Below are positions 46,724 through 58,009 of a stretch of 64,000 bases of DNA, piece after piece. Positions within the stretch are counted from its first letter, which is position 1; every line of letters starts with the position of its first letter. Below the pieces are notes generated by a model. The model was not told the origin of the DNA. It saw only the letters and a list, made by a program, of their open reading frames with translations, and ran no database searches. Location: positions 496,001 through 560,000 of the forward strand of contig NZ_CP012404.1 in NCBI RefSeq assembly GCF_001305595.1, in the 5' to 3' direction. The stretch is from Azospirillum thiophilum. Its GTDB lineage: Bacteria > Pseudomonadota > Alphaproteobacteria > Azospirillales > Azospirillaceae. The translations under genes were made by a program, and so were the position numbers.

Positions 46724-47701
46724 TTACGGCTGGTACGGCTTGACCGCCAGCGAGCCCGCGATGATCTGCTTCCTGGCCTCTTCCAGCTTCGCCTCCATCT
46801 CCGGCGTGACCAGCTTGCGGTTGTTCTCGTCGAGCGCGTAGCCGACGCCGTCCTCCTTCAGCCCGACGACGCGGTGGCCGGCCTGCCAGCTGCCGTCCTT
46901 CGCCGTCCTCATGCAGTCGTAGACGACGACGTCGACCCGCTTGACCATCGAGGTCAGCACCTTGCCGGGATGGACGTGGTTCTGGTTGCTGTCGACGCCG
47001 ATGGCCAGCTTGCCGGCATCGGCCGCGGCCTGCAGCACGCCGAGCCCGGTGGCGCCGGCCGCGGCGAAGACCACGTCGGCACCGCGCGCGAACTGGCTCT
47101 TGGCCAGCTCGGCACCGCGGCCGGGATCGTTCCAGGCGGCGGGCGTGGTGCCGGTCATGTTGACGAACAGCTCGTCGCTCGCCGAAACATGCTTCACGCC
47201 CTGCTCGTAGCCGGTCAGGAAGTTGCGGATCAGCGGGATGTCCATGCCGCCGATGAAGCCGACCTTGCCGCTCTTCGCCGCCAGTGCCGCCGCCATGCCG
47301 ACCAGGAAGGAGCCCTCCTCCTCCTTGAAGGTCACGGACTGGACGTTGGGGGCGTCCAGCTTGTCGTCGATCAGGCAGAATTTGGTCTTGGGCGAGTCCT
47401 TCGCCACCTTCTCCACCGCGGCGGTCTGCGAGAAGCCGACGGCGACGATCACCGAGGCGCCGCGCCGCACCAGCGTGCGCATGGCCTGTTCGCGCTGGCC
47501 CTCGTTGGTGATCTCGAACTCGCGGTAGGCGACTCCGGTCTCCTTCTTGAACCGCTCGGCCCCGTTGTAGGCCGCTTCGTTGAAGGATTTGTCGAACTTG
47601 CCGCCCTGGTCGAACACCACGGCCGGCGAGAACTCCTCCGCCCGCGCCTGGGTGCAGAACGCCGTCATCGCCAGCATGGCGGCAAGAATACGCGTCTTCA
47701 T
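46724..47701 (-). CDS. BMP-family ABC transporter substrate-binding protein
   Basis: The 325-aa periplasmic protein has a signal peptide (MKTRILAAMLAMTAFCTQARA). The BMP/PnrA fold follows: VFDQGGKFDKSFNEAAYNGAERFKKETG, GFSQTAAVEKVAKDSPKTKFCLIDDK, and EEGSFLVGMAAALAAKSGKVGFIGGMDIPLIRNFLTGYEQG. ADVVFAAAGATGLGVLQAA closes the pattern. Members bind nucleosides or purines. Being first in the pair with the ATPase supports this, but no permease gene follows. Confidence 0.88.
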   Translation of the reverse strand: MKTRILAAMLAMTAFCTQARAEEFSPAVVFDQGGKFDKSFNEAAYNGAERFKKETGVAYREFEITNEGQREQAMRTLVRRGASVIVAVGFSQTAAVEKVAKDSPKTKFCLIDDKLDAPNVQSVTFKEEEGSFLVGMAAALAAKSGKVGFIGGMDIPLIRNFLTGYEQGVKHVSASDELFVNMTGTTPAAWNDPGRGAELAKSQFARGADVVFAAAGATGLGVLQAAADAGKLAIGVDSNQNHVHPGKVLTSMVKRVDVVVYDCMRTAKDGSWQAGHRVVGLKEDGVGYALDENNRKLVTPEMEAKLEEARKQIIAGSLAVKPYQP

Positions 47702-47929
47702 GTCCCACCCACTCCGGAAAGCCGAAACTTGACCCAAAGGATAACCGCGCCATCATCCGGCACAACAGGGAAAGCGGGCGAAGCGGCGCAGCAAATCGGG
47801 GCTCCCCCGGTTGACGACGGGGGCGGGGGCGTTTATCACCCCCGCCGATAGTCTTCGCGTCCAACCGGTCGCGGCGGCCACGCCTGATCGGCCACAGGAT
47901 CGGCCACACAAAAACGGGGGCGACGCTCG

Positions 47930-48583
47930 GTGGACGAAGTCTGGGTGCTCTTGCAGGGAATCGTTCTGGGATTCGCCATCGCCGCACCCGTTGGGCCGAT
48001 CGGTCTGTTGTGCATCCGCCGTACCTTGCAGCACGGCCCGTTGATGGGCTTCTTCACCGGATTCGGCGCCGCCGTGGCCGATACCTTCTACGGGGCCATC
48101 GCCGCCTTCGGCGTGTCGGCAGCGCTCAGCTTCCTGCGCGGGCATGAGATCACCTTCCAGCTGGTCGGCGGCATCTTCCTGCTGGTGGTGGCGGTCCGCA
48201 CCTTCCGCCAGCAGCCCGACGCGGAGGAGCGCGAGGCAGCATCCGCCCCCGACAGCAAATCCTGGTTCACCGGCTTCATGACCGGGCTGTCGCTGACCCT
48301 GACCAACCCGGCGACCATCATGGCCTTCATCGCCATCTTCGCCGGATTCGGGTTGGGAGGCACGCTGGACCGGCTGGAGGCGTCGACCCTGGTGCTGGGC
48401 GTCTTCATCGGCTCGTCGCTGTGGTGGATGACGCTGTCGATGGGGGTGGCGGCGGTGCGCCACCGCATCTCCGACCGCGGGCTGAGCCTGCTGAACCATT
48501 GTACCGGGGTGGCGCTGGGCGCCTTCGGCCTGTGGGCGTTGGGCATGGCCGCCACCGGCATCGCCGCGATGGCGGGAAGCTGA
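47930..48583 (+). CDS. LysE-family translocator
   Basis: A 217-aa membrane protein with about six spans and the motif LGFAIAAPVGPIGLLCIRRTLQHG, then GFMTGLSLTLTNPATIMAFIAIFAG. It starts at GTG. It belongs to a LysE subgroup distinct from the one at 31.3 kb and is probably an amino acid exporter. It converges with the DedA gene. Confidence 0.82.
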   Translation: MDEVWVLLQGIVLGFAIAAPVGPIGLLCIRRTLQHGPLMGFFTGFGAAVADTFYGAIAAFGVSAALSFLRGHEITFQLVGGIFLLVVAVRTFRQQPDAEEREAASAPDSKSWFTGFMTGLSLTLTNPATIMAFIAIFAGFGLGGTLDRLEASTLVLGVFIGSSLWWMTLSMGVAAVRHRISDRGLSLLNHCTGVALGAFGLWALGMAATGIAAMAGS

Positions 48584-48602
48584 ATCCGCTCGGCAAAACC
48601 GG

Positions 48603-49265
48603 TCAACAGCCTGCGGACGGTGTGGCGGTGGGCGCATCCGGCGTCGCGCTTCCCTTGCGCAGCAGGTGCAGGTGCCCGGCCAGCCGCCACAGATAGAGGC
48701 CCACCAGGACCACCAGCAGCCCGACCGTGACGTAGCCGACCAGCCGGTGGGCGAAGGGCCAGGTCGACAGCATGTAGCCGGTCCAGGCCAGCAGCAGCGT
48801 CCACAGCACCGATCCGACGCCCGACGCCAGCATGTAGCTGAGGATCGGCATCCTGCACGCCCCGGCCGGGATCGAGATCAGGGTGCGCACCCCCGGCACC
48901 GGCTGCGACAGCAGCACGGCGATACCGCCGCGTTTGCCGAACCAGTCCGTGCTCTGCCGGACCTTCTTCGGGTTGATGGTCAGCCAGGGGCCGTATGTCT
49001 TCAGGATGGCTTCCAGCCGCTCGCGGCTCATCAGCCGGCTGGGCAGGAACCACACCATCTGCCCGGCGAGCGAGCCGAGGCCGCCGGCGATGGCGACCCC
49101 GGCCAGGGTGAATTCACCCGTCGCCGCGCCGATCCCGGCCAGCGGGATCACCGATTCGGCCGGCAACGGCGGAAAGACCCGCGCCAGCGCCACCAGCAGG
49201 AAGATTCCGACATAATGGAGGTTGTGCATCACCTCCACCAGCCAGTCCGTCAATCCACCATCCAT
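48603..49265 (-). CDS. DedA-family membrane protein
   Basis: The 220-aa protein has the DedA/VTT fold, with VFPPLPAESVIPLAGIGAATG, VWFLPSRLMSRERLEAILK and FGKRGGIAVLLSQPVPGVRTLISIPAGACRMP. The last holds the essential Arg/Gly loops of the family. DedA proteins maintain membrane phospholipid homeostasis and are linked to polyprenyl-phosphate or lipid flipping. GGGGAG is at suitable distance from the chosen ATG. Confidence 0.88.
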   Translation of the reverse strand: MDGGLTDWLVEVMHNLHYVGIFLLVALARVFPPLPAESVIPLAGIGAATGEFTLAGVAIAGGLGSLAGQMVWFLPSRLMSRERLEAILKTYGPWLTINPKKVRQSTDWFGKRGGIAVLLSQPVPGVRTLISIPAGACRMPILSYMLASGVGSVLWTLLLAWTGYMLSTWPFAHRLVGYVTVGLLVVLVGLYLWRLAGHLHLLRKGSATPDAPTATPSAGC

Positions 49266-49585
49266 TCCGATCCGCTCCCCACCGGTCACACCGACCCGAT
49301 CAGGGAAAACGGCATGCGAGGGCGGGCGGTTCCCGCAGGGCTACGGTCCCGGAGGGCGGGGGCACGGGGCGTTGGATTGAACGTGCCCGCACATCCCCGA
49401 CGTCCCCGCCTTCCGGGTGGGTTGGCCGGCCATCCCTGGCACCGGATGGGAAGCCGGCAGGGACAAGCCCTTCCGGAATGGAGGAGCTTGTCTGGAACGA
49501 TTCAAAGTGTGGGGCTAACGAGTTGATCCGTCCAATAGTTATTTTGGAGCTCGTCGATAGGATGTATCGATCGCCGCGGCGATCC
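49266..49585. other. Intergenic region between DedA and IclR genes
   Basis: No gene is seen. The first half is GC-rich and featureless. An AT-rich part (about 49490-49570) includes an imperfect palindrome around cgtcgataggatgtatcgatcg, which lies just past the IclR gene's end and may belong to its termination or to the DedA promoter. Confidence 0.4.
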
Positions 49586-50401
49586 CTACCCGCTGAACAG
49601 TGCCGCGTCGATCCGCCGGACCATGGTGACCAGCCGCGGCGCATGCTCCTCCTCAAGCGTCTTCGAATCGACCAGGAAGCCCGGCCCGCCGCAGTTGAAG
49701 GCCAGGATCGGGGAGCCGTCGCGCGGCACGAAGGGAATGCCGATGGCATGCACCTCCGACTTCCAGGCTCCGATGGAGCGGCAGTAGCCCAGCGTCCGGT
49801 AGTCCTCGACCGCCCGCTCGATGCCGTCGCGGATCTCGGGCCAGCGCTCGCCCTCATGCTCCTCCAGCTTGGCCATCAGCGGTGCACGCTCGGCCTCCGG
49901 CAATGCCGCCAGATAGGCGCGGCCCATGCTGGTTGTCGACAGCTTGATGTGGGAGCCGACGTCGAGCGACAGGGTGATCGGGCTGTTCGCCTTGCAGCAT
50001 TCCAGATAGATCATGCTCAGCCGGTCGCGCCCGCCGAGCGCCACGGCCAGTCCGGTCCGGTCGGCCAGATCCTGCATCAGCGGCCGCGCCACCTGCCGGA
50101 TGCCCATGCCCGACAGGCTGGCATAGCCCAGCGCCAGCACCGAGGTGCCGAGCCGGTATTTGCCGGTGGTCTGGTCGTAGACAAGGTAGCCCAGCTTGGC
50201 CAGCGTGTAGGTCAGCCGCGACACCGTCGGCTTGGGCAAGCCGGTGCGTTGCGCCAGCTCCAGGTTGCCGAGCAGCGATTCGTTGCGACGGAAGGCGCGC
50301 AGCAGCTCCAGCCCGCGGGCGAGCGCCGTGACGAAGCGCGGATCCTTCTCGTCATCCGCCATCGGGTCGTCGGCGACCAGGGAATCTTCCCGCCTGCGCA
50401 T
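49586..50401 (-). CDS. IclR-family transcriptional regulator
   Basis: A 271-aa protein with an N-terminal winged helix-turn-helix (ALARGLELLRAFRRNESLLGNLELAQRTGLPKPTVSRLTYTLAKLGYLVYD). The IclR effector domain follows with GMGIRQVARPLMQDLADRTGLAVALG and YRTLGYCRSIGAWKSEVHAIGIPF, the usual ligand-pocket motifs. IclR proteins control catabolic operons. Candidate targets are the nearby liv-type transporter and the sigma-54 activator gene on the same strand. Confidence 0.9.
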   Translation of the reverse strand: MRRREDSLVADDPMADDEKDPRFVTALARGLELLRAFRRNESLLGNLELAQRTGLPKPTVSRLTYTLAKLGYLVYDQTTGKYRLGTSVLALGYASLSGMGIRQVARPLMQDLADRTGLAVALGGRDRLSMIYLECCKANSPITLSLDVGSHIKLSTTSMGRAYLAALPEAERAPLMAKLEEHEGERWPEIRDGIERAVEDYRTLGYCRSIGAWKSEVHAIGIPFVPRDGSPILAFNCGGPGFLVDSKTLEEEHAPRLVTMVRRIDAALFSG

Positions 50402-50503
50402 GACCTGCCTCTCCCGCAAACCGCGTCGGGGTGATCCTGCCAGCGGTCCGGGCCGCAGGTCAACCGGGCATATTCCGCGATACGGAATTAGCGGCGGGCA
50501 CCG

Positions 50504-51916
<1,413 letters not shown>

Positions 51917-52213
51917 GTCACCCTCCCAAACAGGACCGACTTTTGTCGTCCCGGTGTTGAGGCCTGCTGCATTGCAGCGCAATTTGCCAACAATATCAGA
52001 GGTCAACATAGTAGCCCATCCATCGGATTAAAGGGAAGGCGCGCAGGATCACGCAGGCACGCGGAGGCGAACCCGCATGCCCGTCGCACATCTGGTCTTG
52101 GGGCCGGCGTGGAAAACCGCTTTTTTAAAAAGGGCAAGCCAAGCCAGTTCTGTACATCTTTCGGAGTAACCCGACCCACTTCCACTTACGCAACCCATGC
52201 GGGTATCGGCAGG
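51917..52213. other. Gap between the sigma-54 activator and the liv terminator
   Basis: No gene is seen if the activator begins at 51916. The first part is AT-rich (around 51950-52020) and may carry the activator's promoter. The rest is featureless up to the hairpin that ends the liv-type operon. Confidence 0.4.
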
Positions 52214-52244
52214 GGAAAAAGAGGGGGACCTTCCGGTCCCCCCT
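52214..52244 (-). terminator. Intrinsic terminator of the branched-chain amino-acid transporter operon
   Basis: On the minus strand the hairpin agggggacc / ggtccccct with a 4-base loop is followed by a run rich in T (from gaaaaag at 52215-52221). It lies 44 bases past the livM stop, closing the operon. Confidence 0.88.
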
Positions 52245-52287
52245 GGGGAGTTGCGGTCATTGGAATTCGCGGATGGAACCGCTGGGC

Positions 52288-53268
52288 TCAGTGCCCGCGC
52301 TTCGGTAGGCGGGCGAGCAACTCGCCGACGATGCCGCGGCGGAACAACAGGACGCAGACGACGAAGATGCAGCCGATGACCACTGGCACCGGCAGGCTGG
52401 TGGAGGCGAGGTAGCTTTCCAGCGTCACGACCAGCGCCGCCCCCACCACCGGGCCAAGCAGCGTGCCCATGCCGCCCAGCAGCGTCATCAGCACCACCTC
52501 GCCCGACATCTGCCACGTCACGTCGGTCAGCGAGGCCAGTTGGAACACCAGCGCCTTGGTCCCGCCGGCCAGCCCCGCCAAGCTTGCCGACAGCACGAAG
52601 GCCACCAGCTTGTAGCGGTCGGTGCGGTAGCCCAGCGACACCGCCCGCGGCTCGTTCTCGCGGATCGCCTTCAGCACCTGACCGAACGGCGAATGCACCG
52701 TGCGCCACACCAGCGCGAAGCCGCCGAGGAAGATCGCCAGCACGACATAATACATGGTCAGCGGCTGGGTCAGGTCGAACAGCCCGAACAGCGTGCCGCG
52801 CGGAACGCCCTGGATGCCGTCCTCGCCATGGGTGAAGGGAAGCTGCAGCGCCAGGAAGAACACCATCTGGCTCAAGGCCAGCGTGATCATGGCGAAGTAG
52901 ATGCCCTGCCGCCGGATCGCGATCAGCCCGAAGACCAGCCCGAGCAGGGCGGCGACGGCGGTGGCGGCGAGCAGGCCCGCCTCCGGCGACCAGCCCCATT
53001 CCTTCACCGTGTGGGCGGCGATGTAGGCCGCCGATCCGAAGAAGGCGGCATGGCCGAAGCTCAAGAGGCCGGCGAAGCCGATCAGCAGGTTGAAGGCGCA
53101 GGCGAACAGCGCGAAGCACAGCACCTTCATCAGGAAGACGGGATACAGCACGAAGGGTGCCGCGACGGCGACCAGCAGCAGGCCCGCGGTCAGCAGGGCC
53201 GTGCCCATGGTGGGGCCGCGCATGGCTGCCCCGGTGGAATTGGCAGTGGTGTTGCCGGCGATGCTCAT
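52288..53268 (-). CDS. livM: Branched-chain amino acid ABC transporter permease LivM-like
   Basis: A 326-aa protein with about ten membrane spans. LivM signatures are present: ALFACAFNLLIGFAGLLSFGHAAFFGSAAYIA, IRRQGIYFAMITLALSQMVFFLA and KAIRENEPRAVSLGYRTDRYKLVAFVLSASLAGLAGG. Its ATG lies 3 bases after the livH stop with a GGGAGC site, so they are coupled. Urea or amide transport is also possible for this family. Confidence 0.9.
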   Translation of the reverse strand: MSIAGNTTANSTGAAMRGPTMGTALLTAGLLLVAVAAPFVLYPVFLMKVLCFALFACAFNLLIGFAGLLSFGHAAFFGSAAYIAAHTVKEWGWSPEAGLLAATAVAALLGLVFGLIAIRRQGIYFAMITLALSQMVFFLALQLPFTHGEDGIQGVPRGTLFGLFDLTQPLTMYYVVLAIFLGGFALVWRTVHSPFGQVLKAIRENEPRAVSLGYRTDRYKLVAFVLSASLAGLAGGTKALVFQLASLTDVTWQMSGEVVLMTLLGGMGTLLGPVVGAALVVTLESYLASTSLPVPVVIGCIFVVCVLLFRRGIVGELLARLPKRGH

Positions 53269-53271
53269 GGG

Positions 53272-54159
53272 TCAGCGCTCCCGTCCGAAGAGGCCCGCGG
53301 GCTTGATGAGAAGAACGATCGCCATGATCACGAACACGACGATGTTGGAGGCCTCCGGATAGAAGACCTTGGTCAATCCCTCCAGCAACCCCAGACCCAG
53401 ACCGGTGAGGATGGCGCCCAGGATCGAGCCCATGCCGCCGATCACCACCACCGCGAAGACGATGATGATCAGGTTTGTCCCCATCAGCGGCGAGACCTGA
53501 TAGATCGGCGCCGCCAGCACCCCGGCCAGCCCGGCCAACGCCACGCCGAAGCCGTAGGTCAGCGACACCATCACCGGCACGTTGATGCCGAAGGCCTGGA
53601 CCAGCGTCGGATTCTCCGTCGCCGCGCGCAGATAGGCGCCCAGCTTGGTCCGTTCGATGGCGAACCAGGTGCCGAAGCAGATGGTCAGCGAGGCGACGAC
53701 CACCCAGGCACGATAGTTGGGCAGGAACATGAAGCCGAGATTTTGGCCGCCCTTCAGGGCATCCGGGATCGGATAAGGCTGGCCCGACACGCCATATTGG
53801 TGGCGGAACGCCCCCTCCAGGATCAGCGCCAGCCCGAAGGTCAGCAGCAGGCCGTAGAGGTGGTCGAGCTTGTAGAGCCGCGACAGCAGCGATTTCTCAA
53901 GCGCGATGCCGAGCAGCCCGACCACCATCGGAGCGAGGAACAGCGCCCACCAATAGCCGAGCCCGGCATAGGTCAGCAGCAGCCACGCCACGAAGGCGCC
54001 GACCATATAGAGTGCGCCATGGGCGAAGTTGATGACGTTCAACATGCCGAAGATCACCGCCAGCCCCAGGCTGAGCAGCGCATAAAAGGAACCATTGATC
54101 AGGCCGAGCAGAAGCTGCCCGAACAGCACTTGGGGCGGAACTCCCAGCAGGCTGAACAT
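53272..54159 (-). CDS. livH: Branched-chain amino acid ABC transporter permease LivH-like
   Basis: The 295-aa protein has the LivH pattern with about eight spans: LLGLINGSFYALLSLGLAVIFGMLNVINFAHGALYMVGAF, LALILEGAFRHQYG and GVLAAPIYQVSPLMGTNLIIIVFAVVVIGGMGSILGAILTGLGLGLLEGL. The start giving MFSLLGVPPQ follows GGGAGAGA. An in-frame extension upstream runs into the hairpin region and is rejected. It follows the binding-protein gene by 150 bases, including a strong hairpin. Confidence 0.9.
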   Translation of the reverse strand: MFSLLGVPPQVLFGQLLLGLINGSFYALLSLGLAVIFGMLNVINFAHGALYMVGAFVAWLLLTYAGLGYWWALFLAPMVVGLLGIALEKSLLSRLYKLDHLYGLLLTFGLALILEGAFRHQYGVSGQPYPIPDALKGGQNLGFMFLPNYRAWVVVASLTICFGTWFAIERTKLGAYLRAATENPTLVQAFGINVPVMVSLTYGFGVALAGLAGVLAAPIYQVSPLMGTNLIIIVFAVVVIGGMGSILGAILTGLGLGLLEGLTKVFYPEASNIVVFVIMAIVLLIKPAGLFGRER

Positions 54160-54225
54160 GTCCGCGTCTCTCCCGGTTAGTTGTGACAGGTTGTTGTTTC
54201 TTGGTTTCAATGCTTGAGGTGATGA

Positions 54226-54277
54226 AGCTTCTCCCATCTTCGGACGAACCTGCGGTCCGCCGAAGATGGGAGAAGCT
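54226..54277. repeat. 18-bp perfect inverted repeat between the binding-protein and LivH genes
   Basis: Arms agcttctcccatcttcgg (54226-54243) and its complement (54260-54277) pair around a 16-base loop containing ggtccg, also seen in other copies of the repeat family. In the minus-strand message it lies just after the binding-protein gene, where it could stabilise that part and weaken downstream expression. Confidence 0.75.
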
Positions 54278-54309
54278 CAGGAAGGGAGCGGAACGCGCTC
54301 CCTCCCCCC

Positions 54310-55530
54310 TCACTTCACCAGCGGACAGCCGCTCTGCTTGGGATCGAGGAACGCCGTGTCGGCCGGGATGGTCTTCATGACCTTGTAATAGTCCCAGGCG
54401 CCCTTCGATTCGGCCGGAGTCTTCACCTGGACCAGATACATGTCGTGGAACATGCGGCCGTTGGCGGCGATCTTGCCCTTCTTGGCGAACATGTCCTCGA
54501 CCGGCATCTCGCGCATCTTGGCAGAGACCTTGTCGGCGTCATCGGTCTTGGCCGCCTCGACCGCCTTCAGATAATGCTTCACCGCCGAATAGACGCCGGC
54601 CTGCACCATGGTCGGCTTCTTGCCGGACTTGGCTTCGAACTTTTTCGACCAGTCGCGGGTCTGGTCGTCGATGTCCCAGTAGAAGCCGGTGGTCAGCATC
54701 AGACCCTGTGCCGCCTGGAGCCCCAGCGCATTGACGTCGGAGATGAACAGCAGCAGGCCGGCCAGGCTCTGGCCCGACTGGGTGATGCCGAACTCGGCGG
54801 CCTGCTTGACCGCGTTGGTGGTGTCGCCGCCGGCGTTCGCCAACCCGATCACGTCCGCGCCGGACCCCTGGGCCTGCAGCAGGAAGGACGAGAAGTCGGC
54901 GGTGCCCAGCGGGTGCTTGACGGTGCCGGCGATGGTACCGCCCAGCGACTTGACCATCTTGGTGGTCTCCTCCTCCAGCGACTGGCCGAAGGCGTAGTCG
55001 GCGGTCACGAAGAACCACTTCTTCTTGCCCTGCTCGTAGAGCGCGCGGCCGGTGCCGGCGGCCATGGCGTAGTTGTCATAGGTCCAGTGGAAGCCGTAGG
55101 GGCTGCACTGGGCGCCGCTCAGCGCCGTGGCGCCGGGGCCCGACATCAGGAAGATGCGCTTCTTGTCCCGTGTGATGCCCTGCACCGCCAGGGCCGCGGC
55201 CGAGTTCGGCACATCGGCGATGACGTCGACGCCGCCGGTGTCGACCCATTCGCGCGCCTTCGACGCGGCGATGTCGGCCTTGTTCTGGTGGTCGGCCACG
55301 ACGATTTCCACGGCCGCGCCGGCAACCTTGTTGCCGAACTCCTCCGCCGCCATCCGCGCGGCGATGGCGGAGCCCTCGCCCGCCAGATCGGCGTAGATGC
55401 CGGAGCGGTCGTTCAGCACGCCGATGCGGATGACGTTGTCAGACACCTGCGCGGCAGCCGGGGCGGCGACGGACATCGCGGTCCCGGCGAGCGTCAGCAG
55501 GGCGGTGCCGGCGAGAAGAAGGGTGCGCAT
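54310..55530 (-). CDS. Branched-chain amino acid-type ABC transporter substrate-binding protein
   Basis: The 406-aa periplasmic protein has a signal peptide (to about PAAAQ). The LivJ-type fold follows: IRIGVLNDRSGIYADLAGEGSAIAARMAAEEFG, VEIVVADHQNKADIAASKAREWVD, YDNYAMAAGTGRALYEQGKKKWFFVTADYAFGQSLEEETTKMVKSLGG. It likely delivers branched-chain amino acids or a related small substrate to LivHM. It sits between the ATPase and permease genes; GGGAGAG precedes the ATG. Confidence 0.88.
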   Translation of the reverse strand: MRTLLLAGTALLTLAGTAMSVAAPAAAQVSDNVIRIGVLNDRSGIYADLAGEGSAIAARMAAEEFGNKVAGAAVEIVVADHQNKADIAASKAREWVDTGGVDVIADVPNSAAALAVQGITRDKKRIFLMSGPGATALSGAQCSPYGFHWTYDNYAMAAGTGRALYEQGKKKWFFVTADYAFGQSLEEETTKMVKSLGGTIAGTVKHPLGTADFSSFLLQAQGSGADVIGLANAGGDTTNAVKQAAEFGITQSGQSLAGLLLFISDVNALGLQAAQGLMLTTGFYWDIDDQTRDWSKKFEAKSGKKPTMVQAGVYSAVKHYLKAVEAAKTDDADKVSAKMREMPVEDMFAKKGKIAANGRMFHDMYLVQVKTPAESKGAWDYYKVMKTIPADTAFLDPKQSGCPLVK

Positions 55531-55711
55531 GAAAGGGGCTCTCCCTGTTGGCTTTATTGTCCGGCCCATCCCGGCGGCGGGACGTCGGGCCATGATCGTG
55601 GGGACGTCGTCAGGCACAAGTCAGCCTGCACAAGCCCGGCCGACCGCCGCCCCGTTCCCGGATCGGGGTGGAGCGGCATTCGCGCCGGGACTGTCCGGTG
55701 ATCGGACCGCT

Positions 55712-56441
<730 letters not shown>

Positions 56442-56449
<8 letters not shown>

Positions 56450-57209
56450 GTCCGGTCCCCATATACGCTTCCATCACCTGCGGGTTCTTCGACACCACCT
56501 CGTAGGGCCCCTCGGCGAGGATCTCGCCGCGGCGGAGCACGGTGATGGTGTCGGAGAGATGGGCGACGACAGACAGGTTGTGCTCGACCATCAGCACGGT
56601 GCGGTCGGCGGCGACGCGCTTGATCAGGGCCGCGGTGCCCTCGATGTCCTCATGGCCCATGCCGGCCAGCGGCTCGTCGAGCAGCATCACCTCGGGGTCG
56701 AGCGCCAGGGTGGTGGCGATCTCGAGAGCCCGCTTGCGGCCATAGGGCAGCTCGGCAGCGGTGTGCCCGGCCCAGGGGGAGAGGTTGACCGCCTCGATCA
56801 GCTCCAGCGCGCGATCGTGCAGGTCGTAGAGCGACGACTCCGACTTCCAGAAATGGAAGCTGGTGCCGAGCGGGCGCTGGAGCGCGACGCGGACATTCTC
56901 CAGCACGCTGAGATGCGGGAAGACGGCCGAGATCTGGAAGGACCGCACCAAGCCCATCAGCGCGATGTCGGCCGGCTTGGTGCGGGTGATGTCGCGGCCC
57001 TTGTAGAGGATCTGGCCGCGGGTGGGCGTCAGGAACTTGGTGAGCAGGTTGAACACCGTGCTCTTGCCGGCGCCGTTCGGGCCGATCAGCGCATGGATGG
57101 TGCCCCGCTTCACCTGCAGGTTCACCTCCTTGACCGCGACGAAGCCCTTGAACTCCTTCGTCAGGTTGCGCGCTTCCAGAATGATGTCGTCGTTCGGTGC
57201 GGCGTTCAT
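56442..57209 (-). CDS. livG: Branched-chain amino acid ABC transporter ATPase LivG-like
   Basis: The 255-aa protein carries Walker A GPNGAGKST, then VRSFQISAVFPHLSVLENVRVALQ typical of LivG. The signature is unusually LPYGRKRALEIATTLAL, as often seen in LivG, and the Walker B is MLLDEPLAGM with a downstream VEHNLSVV. It is the first gene of the operon. GGAGGAG lies before the ATG. Longer in-frame starts upstream lack coding character. Confidence 0.9.
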
Positions 57210-57561
57210 CGGTCGCGAATTCTCCTCCCTTCGTCCTTGCTTTGGGTTCCCGGTGGTCCGGGGGCCGGAAGTTCCCGGCTCGGCCGCCATGCGGTGGGAC
57301 GTTTCACCGATTGTTGTACGCACTATTCGTGCCACAGCGGATATCCCTTCGGTCCGGCGCATGGACCCTTTGTGTCTCCGGTGGTTTGCTCCTGTGCGCT
57401 GCCTCCTCCGCTCCCACCGTTGCACTGAAAAGTGTCGGAATCCCGGACACTCTGTCCAGCAAACATGACAGCAGTCAAAAGGTTTGTGTGCAAGATCGTC
57501 CGTGCGGCCGGGGCGTGATTGCGCACTTGCCAAACTGTGTGCGCACTGCGATGTTGACCGC
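57210..57561. other. Divergent intergenic region between livG and the cobalamin operon
   Basis: No gene is seen. The livG promoter on the minus strand and the promoter of the riboswitch transcript on the plus strand should lie here. Several gcgcac-type motifs (around 57520-57550) and ttgtacgcac (57314) recur, and AT content is raised at 57440-57500. No consensus promoter could be fixed. Confidence 0.45.
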
Positions 57562-57760
57562 CCGACGGTGCCCTGATCGCCCCTACGGACGGCGGGGATA
57601 ATAGGGAATGCGGTACGGGCCTTCCGGAAAGGCCCCAAGCCGCGGCTGCCCCCGCAACTGTGTGCGGCGAGCGTCCGGTCCATCATGCCACTGACCGCAG
57701 GGTCGGGAAGGCGGGCCGCGATGCTGTGACCCGTGAGCCAGGAAACCTGCCGGCGGACCG
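57562..57760 (+). promoter_or_regulatory. Cobalamin riboswitch upstream of cbtB
   Basis: The RNA has the ordered cobalamin-riboswitch elements. They are the 5' ggtgccc, ataatagggaatgcggt, the B12 box gctgcccccgcaactgt (57645-57661), cactgaccgcagggtcgggaaggcg and the terminal gtgagccaggaaacctgcc. The last base pairs end just before the cbtB leader. It should shut off the cbtBA-cobWNG operon when adenosylcobalamin is plentiful. Boundaries are approximate. Confidence 0.93.
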
Positions 57761-57811
57761 ATGGATTTACCCAACCCCGCCGGGTGTGGCGGGAGAGCAA
57801 GGACCAGCCTG

Positions 57812-58000
57812 ATGACCACCCATCCGCTCCACGCCACCGCCGGTTCCGCGACCCGTAGCGCCGCCCGGACCTCGGTCGCCGCCTTCGCCGCGATCCTGCT
57901 TGGCAGCTTCCTGCTGTATGGCGTCGGCTTCGCCCAGCCGCAGCAGATCCACGATGCGGCGCATGACACCCGCCATTCCTTCGCGTTTCCCTGCCACTAA
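57812..58000 (+). CDS. cbtB: Cobalt transporter subunit CbtB
   Basis: The 62-aa membrane protein has one span (AAILLGSFLLYGVGFAQ) and the CbtB C-terminal metal motif (HDAAHDTRHSFAFPCH). With CbtA it forms a cobalt uptake system found next to B12 riboswitches. AAGGA lies before the ATG. The stop is 9 bases before cbtA. Confidence 0.9.
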   Translation: MTTHPLHATAGSATRSAARTSVAAFAAILLGSFLLYGVGFAQPQQIHDAAHDTRHSFAFPCH

Positions 58001-58009
58001 GCCCAAGTC

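Noticed and set aside
51917-52009. A possible sigma-54 promoter (tggcaaattgcgctgc) in front of the sigma-54 activator gene
   Set aside because: No GG/GC pair has the required 10-base spacing, so it does not fit the -24/-12 consensus.
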